A DNA stretch of 44,721 nt from Clostridium sp. (GCF_018372875.1 NZ_JAHAIF010000021.1:1-44721); one strand, 5' to 3'. Numbered from the stretch's first letter, positions 33,803-42,663 are shown. Notes: generated by a model from the sequence alone, not told the origin. Numbers and translations are program-made.

Positions 33803-33834
33803 AAACTTCGATTTTTAAATCGGAGTTTTTTTCT
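33803..33834 (+). terminator. Terminator of veg
   Basis: The arms AAACTTCGATTT (33803-33814) and AAATCGGAGTTT (33817-33828) pair with one wobble and are followed by a run of T residues. Confidence 0.85.
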
Positions 33835-33934
33835 TGTGTAAATATTTTTAATTGAGGTATATATATGAATATAAAAAATGAGGGGGATATTCATTTTATT
33901 ATCCTTGATTTTATATATTTTTGATATGAAAATG

Positions 33935-34009
33935 TAAAATACCTTTTATTTATAGCAAATAAAATACCTTTTATTTATAGCAAATAAAATACCTTTTATT
34001 TATAGCAAA
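33935..34009. repeat. Three perfect tandem copies of a 25-bp unit
   Basis: The copies at 33935-33959, 33960-33984 and 33985-34009 are identical. The unit begins TAAAATACC and ends TTATAGCAAA. A degenerate fourth start (TTAAAAT) follows. It lies in the 507-base gap from 33798 to 34304, which also holds the veg terminator and a candidate small RNA but no protein gene. Confidence 0.95.
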
Positions 34010-34035
34010 TTAAAATTTTATATTTTTTAGACAAT

Positions 34036-34121
34036 AAAAAAGAAAGATGGTGGGTTTCCATCTTTCAACTATGGTATAAAAGGGTATTGAGAATTTATGA
34101 GAGGTTATATGGTCAATAACC
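34036..34121 (-). ncRNA. Candidate small RNA between veg and the sipL-type gene
   Basis: On the minus strand, TTGACA (34151-34156) and TAATAT (34128-34133) with a 17-base spacer form a good promoter. About 60-80 bases downstream an intrinsic terminator has arms GAAAGATGG and CCATCTTTC (34042-34066) and a tract of six T residues. The predicted RNA of about 85 nt has a 5' hairpin (GGTTAT/ATAACC) and an unpaired CCTCTC stretch that could pair with ribosome binding sites. No minus-strand gene with a ribosome binding site lies here to explain the promoter and terminator. Confidence 0.5.
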
Positions 34122-34127
34122 AAGATA

Positions 34128-34156
34128 ATATTACGACAAATAAAACTAATTGTCAA
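34128..34156 (-). promoter_or_regulatory. Promoter of the candidate small RNA
   Basis: TTGACA at 34151-34156 and TAATAT at 34128-34133 (minus strand) are 17 bases apart. The -35 is a perfect consensus. Confidence 0.55.
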
Positions 34157-34304
34157 CATAATTTTGTTGAAAAATAAGAAAAAGATTTGGAAAATAGACA
34201 GAATTCGATTACATTTATAAAGTTAAACATAAATTAAATTTTAAGGCATAAATCTTTCCTGTAAATTATATAAATAATAGTAGGTATTTTATGGGAGGGA
34301 TAAA

Positions 34305-35867
34305 ATGTCAAAGATAGATGTTATAAAAGAAAATGTTCAATTTCAACAATTGATAAGAGAAAATGGCTCAACATCAATATTGAAAGATGAGTATTTAATT
34401 CCTGATACTCATCCTGATGTACAACAGATTCTATCAGTAGAAGCTAGACCTGTTATTAATAGTAAAGAGGTTTTAGGGGATAAAGTCATGGTGGAAGGTA
34501 AGGTAGAATATTCAGTACTTTATATTCCAAGAGAAGATAATATGATGGTTAATTCTGTGAGCTATGCTGAGAAGTTTACTAATTATTTGGACCTTGATGA
34601 AGGAGAACATAAAGTAATTTGTGAAGTAGAATGCAAGGTAGAACATATTGATGCTAATATTATGAATGAAAGAAAGATAGCTATTGAAGGCGTTATTGAC
34701 CTAGACTGGAAAGTTTATAAAAGTGTTGAATTTGATTTCGTGAAAGACATAGAAGGTACTGAAAGTGTAGAAGTATTAAAAAATACAGAATCAATCAACA
34801 GGTTAGTAAGCAGCAAAGAGGTTGACCTTATAGGAAAATCAGTTCTAAGAGTTGGCATGGATAAACCACAAGTTTCGAAAATCCTTAAATGTTCTATGAC
34901 TCTTCATAAAAGAGAGGTTAAAGTTGCAGAAGATAAGGTTTATTTAGGATGTTACTGTAAGTTAAACATATTATATTTAGGTGCTGATTCTAAAGAAATA
35001 GTAAGCCTACAAGATGATGTGTACATTTCAAAAGAAGAAGAAATGGTTGGTGTACTATCTAGTATGTTACCATCAGCTATTTATGAAATAAAGAATACTG
35101 ATATAGGTCTAGAAGAAGATGATCTAGGCGAAACTAGGATAATGAATATCGAATTTTTGGTAAAGTGCAGCGTTAAAGTATTCTCTGATGAAGTATTAGA
35201 AATAATTAAAGACGCTTACTCTCCAAAATTCCCATTAGAACTTAGAAAAGATAGCTATGAAATAGGAGTTATTCATGGTTCTCAAGCTACAGAAGCTATA
35301 ATAAAAGATAATATTACTATAAAGGAAGGTAATTATAAGCCTGAATTTATTGTAGGAGCAACAGGAAATATAATAGTCACAGACAAAAAGGTTACAGATG
35401 AAAAGGTCACAGTAGAAGGTGTAATTAAGGCCAATGTTATCTATAAGACAACAGATGAAGAAGTTGGTTATTCACAAATAACTGGTGATATACCATTCAC
35501 TGTTGTATTAGATATTAATGGTGCTAAAGAAGGTATGAAAGCAATAGTTAATAGTAATCTAGAAGCTATTGATGCATCTATAGAAGCCAATACAATTGCT
35601 GTTAAAGCTACAATATCTGTAGGGGCTAAACTTTCCTATGAAGTAAATAAAGAATTTATTTCTGATGTAATTGAACTAGATGAAGAACCTAAAAAGAAAA
35701 AGGCTAGTATTACTATATATGTTGTTACAAAAGGAGATACTTTGTGGTCATTAGCAAAAAAATATAATACTACTATGGATGCCATAGTTAAGATGAATTC
35801 TATAGAAAATCCAGATAATATTGAAATTGGAGACAAATTAATAATACCTGGACGAGCAATATTTTAA
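34305..35867 (+). CDS. sipL: SipL-type spore coat morphogenetic protein (DUF3794 repeats plus LysM)
   Basis: The 520-residue protein has repeated DUF3794 (SPOCS) domains through about residue 455 and one C-terminal LysM domain (about residues 473-517; VVTKGDTLWSLAKKYNTTMD and IEIGDKLIIPG). This is the architecture of SipL of Clostridioides difficile, which binds the coat ATPase SpoIVA and is needed for coat localisation around the forespore. Binding site GGGAGGG. A terminator follows. The symbol reflects architecture and should be checked by alignment. Expression in the mother cell is expected from the family. Confidence 0.85.
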   Translation: MSKIDVIKENVQFQQLIRENGSTSILKDEYLIPDTHPDVQQILSVEARPVINSKEVLGDKVMVEGKVEYSVLYIPREDNMMVNSVSYAEKFTNYLDLDEGEHKVICEVECKVEHIDANIMNERKIAIEGVIDLDWKVYKSVEFDFVKDIEGTESVEVLKNTESINRLVSSKEVDLIGKSVLRVGMDKPQVSKILKCSMTLHKREVKVAEDKVYLGCYCKLNILYLGADSKEIVSLQDDVYISKEEEMVGVLSSMLPSAIYEIKNTDIGLEEDDLGETRIMNIEFLVKCSVKVFSDEVLEIIKDAYSPKFPLELRKDSYEIGVIHGSQATEAIIKDNITIKEGNYKPEFIVGATGNIIVTDKKVTDEKVTVEGVIKANVIYKTTDEEVGYSQITGDIPFTVVLDINGAKEGMKAIVNSNLEAIDASIEANTIAVKATISVGAKLSYEVNKEFISDVIELDEEPKKKKASITIYVVTKGDTLWSLAKKYNTTMDAIVKMNSIENPDNIEIGDKLIIPGRAIF

Positions 35868-35884
35868 TACTTAAAACTAGATTC

Positions 35885-35929
35885 AAAAGGTAGGTTAAAG
35901 GCATATAAGTTTTTAACCTACCTTTTTTT
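35885..35929 (+). terminator. Terminator after the sipL-type gene
   Basis: The 15-bp arms at 35885-35899 (AAAAGGTAGGTTAAA) and 35912-35926 are followed by T residues; the loop is 12 bases. Confidence 0.9.
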
Positions 35930-36045
35930 AAAAAAATAATATGGGTTTTAGAATTACATATATGAAATTTTTATTTTATATACATTTTTGAATAATTACT
36001 TAAATCAATGGAAACAATAACAAATGCATGATTTGAGGTGATCTA

Positions 36046-36891
36046 ATGAATAAAAGATTAAGTGGAAATTTAATTATTATCGGAGGAGCTGAAGATAAAG
36101 AAGGTAGAAAAGAAATATTAAAAAAAGTATGTGAATGTATTAAGAAGGAAGAGGATGATTTAGTTATTGCAACAATTGCAACAGAATATCCCAAAGAAGC
36201 AGAAGAAAAATATAGAAAAGCATTTGGAGAGTTGGGAATCTTAAATATAGATATATTAGATATAAGTGATAGAGAAGATGCATTTAAGGATGATAATGTA
36301 GCCATGATAAAAGATGCATCATTAATTTTTTTTACAGGAGGAGACCAGCTTAGAATAACTAGTCTTATTGGAGGTTCTCCAGTTTATGATGCTCTTAAGG
36401 AAGTGTCAGATAACGGGATATATATAGTTGGAACTTCAGCAGGAGCTTCTGTTATGAGTGATACTATGATAATAGAGGGAAATGATGAAGAAGCACCAAG
36501 AAAGTGTACATTAAAGATGTCTCCAGGGCTAGGCTTAATAAACAATGTAATAATTGACCAACATTTTGCTCAAAGAGGAAGAATAGGAAGGTTATTATCA
36601 GGAGTTGCTCAAAATCCAGAAGTGTTGGGGATAGGAATAGATGAAAATACAGCAATTATTGTTAATAAAAATGGAAATGTAGAAGTTATAGGAGAAGGAG
36701 CTGTATATTTTATAGATGGAAGCCAAATATCGTATACAAATGTATCAGAGCAATATTCTGAAGAGGTATTAAGCATATACAATGTTAAGCTTCATGTTCT
36801 AAAAGAAGGAAATAAATTTAATCTTGTTAGAAAGGTACCTTTTGAGGAGGATTTAATTAACAATGAAGATAATAAGTCAGAGAGTATTTGA
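36046..36891 (+). CDS. cphB: Cyanophycinase
   Basis: The 281-residue S51-family serine peptidase cuts the storage polymer cyanophycin into beta-Asp-Arg dipeptides. The nucleophile elbow GTSAGASVMSD has its Ser at about residue 131. FTGGDQLRIT near residue 96 and DQHFAQRGRIGRL near residue 171 are family signatures. Binding site GAGGTGAT. The gene overlaps cphA by 29 bases, so synthesis and breakdown genes are translationally coupled. Cyanophycin has been implicated in spore assembly in Clostridium perfringens, which suits the neighbours here. Confidence 0.93.
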   Translation: MNKRLSGNLIIIGGAEDKEGRKEILKKVCECIKKEEDDLVIATIATEYPKEAEEKYRKAFGELGILNIDILDISDREDAFKDDNVAMIKDASLIFFTGGDQLRITSLIGGSPVYDALKEVSDNGIYIVGTSAGASVMSDTMIIEGNDEEAPRKCTLKMSPGLGLINNVIIDQHFAQRGRIGRLLSGVAQNPEVLGIGIDENTAIIVNKNGNVEVIGEGAVYFIDGSQISYTNVSEQYSEEVLSIYNVKLHVLKEGNKFNLVRKVPFEEDLINNEDNKSESI

Positions 36892-39478
36892 AGGGAAGAA
36901 TATATACTCTCATAAAAAATGTATTAGATTAGATGTTGATTTATGTGGTTATTCAGAAATTCCAAGTAAGAATATAGATGGGTTTAATGAAGGATTATTA
37001 AAAATTATTCCAGAACTATATGAACATAGATGTGGAATTGATGAAGAACATGGATTTGTTAAAAGATTAAAAGAAGGAACATATCTTGCTCATATTTGTG
37101 AGCATATAATAATAGCTATTCAAAATAATTTGGGAATAGAAGTTGCATATGGAAAGTCAAGAGAAATAAAAGGGGATATATACTATATTATATTTCAATA
37201 TGAATATAAGAATACAGCAATAGAAGTAGCTAGATTAGCTATTGATATAATAAATTCTCTCATAGATAAGGAAGCTATAAACTACGAAGCAAGGTTTAAA
37301 TTATTAAAAGAGTTTATGGTTAAAGAGAGTGTAGGTCCTAGCACACAGTCTATTTTAGATGCAGCTAAGAGATATGGAATACCTTTCTTTGAACTTGGAG
37401 ATAGCGGTTTCTATCAAATAGGGTATGGAAAACAAGGAAGAATTATAGAGGCAACAATAGGTGCTAACACTAGTTGTGTTGCATCTGACATAGCATCTGA
37501 TAAACTTCTTACTAAAGAGCTTTTAAAGAGACAAAATGTTCCTGTTACAGAAGGAGATAAAGTATGTAATATAATAGGATTATTGAAAGAAGGAGAAAGA
37601 ATAGGATATCCCCTTGCAATAAAACCTAGATTTGGAAGTAAAGGTAGAGGCGTAATAATTAATATCAGAAATGAGCATGATTTAGTAAGTAATTATAATT
37701 CATTAAAAAATGAATTTGATGACTTAATAATAGAAAAGTATATTGAAGGTAATGATTATAGAGTTTGTGTTGTTGATTATACTGTTGTGGCAGTTTCATT
37801 AAGAGTGCCTCCTTTTGTAGTTGGAGATGGGGTTAATAATATAAAAGAATTAATTAGAAAGCTTAATGATGATCCTAATAGAGGATATGATCATGAAAAA
37901 CCTTTAACTAAGATAAAAATAGATAATCAAATAATAAATGAATTAAGTAACCAAGGGGTTACTTTGTCATCTGTGCCTGAAAAAGGTAAAAGAATATTCT
38001 TAAGAGCAAATGCAAACCTATCTACTGGTGGTATGGCCATAGATTGTACAGATGATATATGTGAAGAAAATAAAGAAATATGTATACGTACTGCTAAAGC
38101 TATAGGGTTAGATATATGTGGAGTAGATATTAAAACCGATGATATATCTAAACCTTTGTATGGTAGAGGGGCAGTTATGGAAGTAAATTCAGCGCCTGGA
38201 ATAAGGATGCATTTGTATCCTAGTGAAGGAAAGTCAAGAGATATAGGTGAAGCTATATTAAATATGCAATATAATGGAGTACCTAGTAATATACCCCTTG
38301 TATCTATAACAGGTACTAATGGAAAAACAACAACTACTAGGTTGATAGCTCATGTAATGCAACAAATGGGACATAAGGTGGGAATGACATCAACTGAAGG
38401 GATATATGTTGATGGAAAGTGTATAGATAAAGGTGATGATACAGGATATAACAGTACTAAGACAATACTTCAAAACAAGGATGTAGAGGTTGCTGTATTG
38501 GAGGTTGCTAGAGGAGGGCTTATAAGAAAAGGGCTAGCATATGATGTAGCAGATGTGGCTGTTATAACTAATATTACAGAAGATCATTTAGGTATTGATG
38601 ATGTAAATGATATTGAACAGTTAGCCTTTGTAAAAGCCTTAGTAGGTGAAGCTGTTAAAGAGGATGGATATGTTGTAATTAATGCAGATGATAATTGGAG
38701 TAAAAATATATTAAGTAGATTTAAAGCTAAAAAGATTTTCTTTTCTAAGGATAGTGATAATCCTCTAATTGTAGAAAACATAAAATCAGGTGGAATATCC
38801 ATATATGTTAAAGATGATACCCTTACTGTTATGAATAATAATAAAGAGTATAAGCTTTTAAATGTTAATAATATTCCAATAACATTAAATGGTGTACTTG
38901 ATTATAACTTAGAAAATGCTATGGCAGCATGTGCAGCACTTGTAGGATTAGAAATTGATTACTGTATGATTGCTAAAGGTTTTAAGTCTTTTAAGCTTAA
39001 TGACAGTTGTAATGCTGGGCGATTTAATATATATGATATAGATGGAGTAAGAGTTATTCTAGACTATGGCCATAATATTGATGGTTATAAGAGAGTGCTA
39101 AAAGCTTTATCTAACATAGATATAAAAAATAATTTAATAGGTGTTATTGGTGTGCCTGGAGATAGAACTAATAAGATGATGAATGATATAGGCAAACTAT
39201 GTGGTGAATCTATGGATAGGATTATTATAAAAGAGGATAAGGACAGAAGAGGAAGAGCCATAAGTGAAGTTGCTAAGCTGATTGAAGAAGGCGTTAAGGA
39301 AAGTAATTGCAAGAATTGTAAAGTTATTTTGGATGAGGTTGAGGCTTTTAGAAAAGCATTAAGTTCAAGTATTATAGGAGATACTATTATAGTATTTTAC
39401 GAGGAGTTAGAACCACTTGTAGAATTAATTAAAGAATATAAACATGGAGAAGATAATTTGAATTTAGCAAATCTCTAA
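36863..39478 (+). CDS. cphA: Cyanophycin synthetase
   Basis: The 871-residue enzyme polymerises aspartate and arginine without a template, using ATP. It has an N-terminal domain (about residues 1-160), an ATP-grasp domain (about 210-475; YPLAIKPRFGSKGRGV and EVNSAPGIRMHLYPS), and a Mur-ligase-like domain with P-loop GTNGKTTTT at residues 484-492 and AVLEVARGGLIRKGL after it. Length matches cyanobacterial CphA. The GAGGAGG lies 12 bases before the ATG, within cphB. A terminator follows. The call is firm. Confidence 0.95.
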   Translation: MKIISQRVFEGKNIYSHKKCIRLDVDLCGYSEIPSKNIDGFNEGLLKIIPELYEHRCGIDEEHGFVKRLKEGTYLAHICEHIIIAIQNNLGIEVAYGKSREIKGDIYYIIFQYEYKNTAIEVARLAIDIINSLIDKEAINYEARFKLLKEFMVKESVGPSTQSILDAAKRYGIPFFELGDSGFYQIGYGKQGRIIEATIGANTSCVASDIASDKLLTKELLKRQNVPVTEGDKVCNIIGLLKEGERIGYPLAIKPRFGSKGRGVIINIRNEHDLVSNYNSLKNEFDDLIIEKYIEGNDYRVCVVDYTVVAVSLRVPPFVVGDGVNNIKELIRKLNDDPNRGYDHEKPLTKIKIDNQIINELSNQGVTLSSVPEKGKRIFLRANANLSTGGMAIDCTDDICEENKEICIRTAKAIGLDICGVDIKTDDISKPLYGRGAVMEVNSAPGIRMHLYPSEGKSRDIGEAILNMQYNGVPSNIPLVSITGTNGKTTTTRLIAHVMQQMGHKVGMTSTEGIYVDGKCIDKGDDTGYNSTKTILQNKDVEVAVLEVARGGLIRKGLAYDVADVAVITNITEDHLGIDDVNDIEQLAFVKALVGEAVKEDGYVVINADDNWSKNILSRFKAKKIFFSKDSDNPLIVENIKSGGISIYVKDDTLTVMNNNKEYKLLNVNNIPITLNGVLDYNLENAMAACAALVGLEIDYCMIAKGFKSFKLNDSCNAGRFNIYDIDGVRVILDYGHNIDGYKRVLKALSNIDIKNNLIGVIGVPGDRTNKMMNDIGKLCGESMDRIIIKEDKDRRGRAISEVAKLIEEGVKESNCKNCKVILDEVEAFRKALSSSIIGDTIIVFYEELEPLVELIKEYKHGEDNLNLANL

Positions 39479-39491
39479 ATAGGATTATAAG

Positions 39492-39529
39492 AAATGGATA
39501 ATTTTCGGGTTAGAAAATGTCCATTTTTT
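39492..39529 (+). terminator. Terminator after cphA
   Basis: The arms at 39492-39505 and 39512-39526 (AAATGGA with TCCATTT, then TTTTC with GAAAA after a small internal loop) are followed by T residues. Confidence 0.7.
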
Positions 39530-39611
39530 AGATTTAAGCATAAAACTTTAATATTTTTTTTCTATATGATAAAATTTATTTAATTATATATAGGAGAAAG
39601 GAAAGAAACAC

Positions 39612-40454
39612 ATGAGAGAAAAGGCTTATGGGAAGGTTAATATTACCTTGGACGTTGTGGGGAAAAGGGAAGATGGTTATCATTTGCTAAAAATGATAAT
39701 GCAGAATATTGATATTTATGATGTTATAACAATAGAAAAAATAGAAAGTGGCATTGAAATTACTTGTAATAAGCCTTATGTTCCAACAGATGAAAGAAAT
39801 TTAGCTTATAAAGCTGCTAAACTATTTAAAGATACATTTAATATTACGTCAGGGGTATCGATAAATATAAAAAAGAATATACCAGTAGCTGCAGGACTTG
39901 CAGGTGGTAGTACAGACTGTGCAGCTGTATTAAAAATAATGAATAAGCTATTTCAAGTGAATGCAGATAATGAAAAGTTAATGGAATTAGGAGTTAAATT
40001 AGGAGCAGATGTTCCTTATTGTATTAATGGTGGAACAGCTCTTTGTGAAGGCATAGGGGAAGTATTGACTCCTCTTAAACCATTTAAAAATCATATAATT
40101 GTTTTGGTTAAGCCACCATTTGGTGTTTCTACTAAAGAGGTGTATAAGAATTTTGACTTAGGTAGAGTTAAAAATCATCCTGAAACTGATAAAGTTATTA
40201 CTTATATGAATGAAGATAATTTATATGAAGTAGCAAAGAATATGAAGAACTTATTAGAAAATGTAACATTAAAAAAACATAAGGTAATTTCTTCTATAAA
40301 ATCAGAAATGGAGTCTTTAGGAGCTATAAAGTCAATGATGAGTGGTAGCGGCCCGACAGTTTTTGCATTCTTTGATGATATGATGAAAGCACAAAGATGT
40401 TATGATGAAATGAAAAAAAAATATAACGATACTTTTATAACAAGAACTGTATAA
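39612..40454 (+). CDS. ispE: 4-diphosphocytidyl-2-C-methyl-D-erythritol kinase
   Basis: The 280-residue GHMP-family kinase phosphorylates CDP-methylerythritol in the MEP pathway of isoprenoid synthesis. Motifs are AYGKVNITLDVVGKREDGYH at the start, the ATP loop PVAAGLAGGSTDCAAVL near residue 96, and MMSGSGPTVFAFF near residue 245. Isoprenoid precursors also feed the polyprenyl synthase at 22628. It lies downstream of veg, as in Bacillus, but with sipL and cphBA between. Binding site AGGAGAAAGG. Confidence 0.95.
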   Translation: MREKAYGKVNITLDVVGKREDGYHLLKMIMQNIDIYDVITIEKIESGIEITCNKPYVPTDERNLAYKAAKLFKDTFNITSGVSINIKKNIPVAAGLAGGSTDCAAVLKIMNKLFQVNADNEKLMELGVKLGADVPYCINGGTALCEGIGEVLTPLKPFKNHIIVLVKPPFGVSTKEVYKNFDLGRVKNHPETDKVITYMNEDNLYEVAKNMKNLLENVTLKKHKVISSIKSEMESLGAIKSMMSGSGPTVFAFFDDMMKAQRCYDEMKKKYNDTFITRTV

Positions 40455-40458
40455 ACCT

Positions 40459-40486
40459 GTATAAAAAATCTTCTTATGGCAACAAT
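40459..40486 (+). promoter_or_regulatory. Sigma-F-like promoter of spoIIR
   Basis: GTATA at 40459-40463 and GGCAACAATT at 40478-40487, 14 bases apart, resemble the sigma-F pattern (GTATA, then GGnnAnAnT). spoIIR is sigma-F dependent in Bacillus. Transcription would begin near 40494, inside the 3' arm of the hairpin described at 40465-40508. Confidence 0.5.
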
Positions 40487-40508
40487 TTAAGCTATAAGGA
40501 GGTTTTTT
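40465..40508 (+). terminator. Hairpin ending ispE transcripts and masking the spoIIR ribosome binding site
   Basis: The arms at 40465-40479 and 40492-40506 form 15 pairs including three G-U, with a 12-base loop and a T run after. The 3' arm contains AAGGAGG (40496-40502), the ribosome binding site of spoIIR. Transcripts from ispE could therefore both terminate here and hide that site. Confidence 0.65.
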
Positions 40509-40511
40509 ATT

Positions 40512-41150
40512 ATGAAAAAGAGAATTACTTTAGTATTATTAATTATTTTGTGTACAAGTATTATAAGTGGATGTACAAATTTAGACTATGATAAAGATGG
40601 ACAAACTGTATATAATTATGAAGATGTAAAGGACACGTTAATAAGGTTTCATGTAATAGCCAATAGTGATACTGATGAGGATCAGAATTTAAAGTTAAAG
40701 GTTAGAGATGAGGTTATTAAGTATTTATATCCATATTTAAAGGACTCTGATTCAATAGAAAAATCAAGAAGTATTCTTTTAGAACATGAAAATAAGGTAA
40801 GAGAAATTACTAATAAAGTAATAAGTGATAATGGATATAATTATAATGTTAAAATTGAGTTGTCTCATGAGAATTTTCCAGAGAAATCCTATGGTAATCT
40901 AACTTTACCTCAAGGTCGATACGAAGCTTTTAGAATTATTATAGGAAGTGGACAAGGAAGGAATTGGTGGTGTGTTATGTTTCCGCCTTTATGTTTTATA
41001 GATGTTACTAAGGGAAAAGTTGAGGAAGATAAGAGCAAGGAAGTTTTAGATTCTCAAATATTAAGCAATAAGGAAGAGCAGGAAGAAGAGGAAGACAAAC
41101 CTGTAATTAAGTTTAGAATATTGGAGTTTTTTAAAAGTATATTTGGATAA
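40512..41150 (+). CDS. spoIIR: SpoIIR, forespore signal for sigma-E activation
   Basis: The 212-residue protein matches SpoIIR, made in the forespore and secreted to trigger SpoIIGA cleavage of pro-sigma-E in the mother cell. Family motifs are LIRFHVIANSDT near residue 42, LKLKVRDEV, and NWWCVMFPPLCF near residue 155. The N-terminus has a signal with a lipobox-like ISGC (Cys 21), so it may be lipid-anchored. The C-terminal 40 residues are acidic and low in complexity (KEEQEEEEDKP). Its ribosome binding site is inside a hairpin. Confidence 0.93.
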   Translation: MKKRITLVLLIILCTSIISGCTNLDYDKDGQTVYNYEDVKDTLIRFHVIANSDTDEDQNLKLKVRDEVIKYLYPYLKDSDSIEKSRSILLEHENKVREITNKVISDNGYNYNVKIELSHENFPEKSYGNLTLPQGRYEAFRIIIGSGQGRNWWCVMFPPLCFIDVTKGKVEEDKSKEVLDSQILSNKEEQEEEEDKPVIKFRILEFFKSIFG

Positions 41151-41237
41151 AATTACAATAAAAATAAATTACCACTTGATTAATAAATATAATAATCATA
41201 AACTATAATTTGAATAAAGTTTTAGGAGGAAGAGAAT

Positions 41238-42218
41238 ATGACTAGAGCATTAGCAATGATTTCAGGTGGATTGGATAGTATTCTAGCTGCAAAGTTAATA
41301 AAAGATCAAGGTATAGAAGTGATAGGAATATGCTTTAAATCATATTTCTTTAATGAAGAAAATGCAATAAAGATGACAAAACAAATAGGAATCAGACTTG
41401 AGGTTGTAGATTTTTCAGAAGAGCAATTTGAAGTGGTAAAGAACCCCAAACATGGATGGGGAAAAAACATGAATCCATGTATTGATTGTCATGCTTTAAT
41501 GATGAAACATTCAGGAAGATTATTAGAAGAGTTTAATGCAGATTTTATAATAACTGGAGAAGTATTAAATCAAAGACCTATGTCTCAAAATAGACAAGCT
41601 TTAAATATAGTTAAAAAGGAATCAGGATTTTCAAATAAAATATTAAGACCATTATGTGCTTTAAATCTTGATCCAACAGAAATGGAGCTTAATGGATTAG
41701 TTGATAGAGAAAAGTTGTTAAAGATTTCTGGTAGAAGTAGAAAACCACAAATGGAATTAGCAGAAAAGTGGGGAATAAAGGAATATCCATCTCCTGCTGG
41801 TGGTTGTAAGCTTACTGAACCTAACTATTCCATTAGATTAAGAGATGCCTTAAATAGAAATGAAAATCTAAGTCAAAAAGAAATAGATTTATTAAGATTT
41901 GGTAGACATTTTATATCTTCTAATAATGTTAAAATAATTGTTACTAGAACTGCAGAAGAAGGAACTGAAATAAAGAAAATATTAAGTAAGGAAGATTTGG
42001 TGTTTTTACCATCACATTTTAATGGAGCTATGGCAATAATTCATGGTTACGCAAAGGATGAAGATAAAGAGTTAGCATGTAAGTTAGTTTCAAGATATAG
42101 TAAAGGAAGAGATGAAGCTGAAGTGGATGTTAAGTTTGGAAACTTTGGTACTCCGTTTAAAAATGAGTTGAGAGTAAAGCCAGCAACAGAAGAAGAAGTT
42201 TCTAAGTATTTGCTTTAA
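41238..42218 (+). CDS. PP-loop ATP pyrophosphatase, tRNA-thiolation-like
   Basis: The 326-residue protein begins with an ATP pyrophosphatase PP-loop (ISGGLDSILAAKL, residues 8-20) followed by NPCIDCHALMMKH, a CxxC pair, and ADFIITGEVLNQRPMSQ. This resembles MnmA/ThiI-type tRNA sulfur-transfer enzymes, but it lacks a THUMP domain and is not a canonical MnmA. PSPAGGCKLTEPNYSIRLRD adds a further Cys, and the C-terminal quarter is of unknown type. A tRNA or cofactor thiolation role is plausible, not shown. Binding site AGGAGGAAGAG. The DUF1934 gene follows at 12 bases. Confidence 0.65.
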   Translation: MTRALAMISGGLDSILAAKLIKDQGIEVIGICFKSYFFNEENAIKMTKQIGIRLEVVDFSEEQFEVVKNPKHGWGKNMNPCIDCHALMMKHSGRLLEEFNADFIITGEVLNQRPMSQNRQALNIVKKESGFSNKILRPLCALNLDPTEMELNGLVDREKLLKISGRSRKPQMELAEKWGIKEYPSPAGGCKLTEPNYSIRLRDALNRNENLSQKEIDLLRFGRHFISSNNVKIIVTRTAEEGTEIKKILSKEDLVFLPSHFNGAMAIIHGYAKDEDKELACKLVSRYSKGRDEAEVDVKFGNFGTPFKNELRVKPATEEEVSKYLL

Positions 42219-42230
42219 TAGGAGGAACAG

Positions 42231-42650
42231 ATGGAAAAGAAAGCGATTATAAGTATAGTAAGTAATGCTAGCATGGAAGATGGAGATGTTATTGAAGTAG
42301 TTTCTCCAGGAAAGTACATAAAAATGGATAGTGGATATAAAGCTGTTTATGAAGAAACAGAGATATCAGGAATGGAAGGAACAACTACAAGTTTAACAAT
42401 AAAAGATAAGGAAGTATTATTAGAGAGAGAAGGGACAACTAGTACAAAGATGTTGTTTAATGAAAAGGAACCTTCAGTATCTTTATATAATACTCCTTAT
42501 GGAATGATGGAAATAACAATTAATACAAAGAAATTAAGTGTTGAAGTTAATGATAATGGTGGAAATATTAAAATAGACTATGACATGGCTATTGCAGGTC
42601 AAGAGGTTTTAACAACATCTTTATCATTAAATGTAAGAGCTAATAAGTAA
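42231..42650 (+). CDS. DUF1934 domain protein (YwiB-like)
   Basis: The 139-residue protein is a predicted beta-rich, calycin-like protein of the DUF1934 family. Recognised features are DGDVIEVVSPGKYI near residue 18, YKAVYEETEISGMEGTTT near residue 35 and the closing IDYDMAIAGQEVLTTSLSL. The function of the family is unknown. Binding site AGGAGGAAC. It forms a pair with the PP-loop gene and is followed by a terminator. Confidence 0.8.
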   Translation: MEKKAIISIVSNASMEDGDVIEVVSPGKYIKMDSGYKAVYEETEISGMEGTTTSLTIKDKEVLLEREGTTSTKMLFNEKEPSVSLYNTPYGMMEITINTKKLSVEVNDNGGNIKIDYDMAIAGQEVLTTSLSLNVRANK

Positions 42651-42663
42651 AGTAATATATGTG

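Noticed and set aside
33935..34009. A short CRISPR array
   Set aside because: The three 25-bp copies are directly adjacent with no spacers, and no cas genes are present.
34042..34160. A minus-strand protein reading through the candidate small RNA
   Set aside because: The frame from an ATG near the -35 box has no ribosome binding site, starts before the predicted transcript and crosses the terminator.
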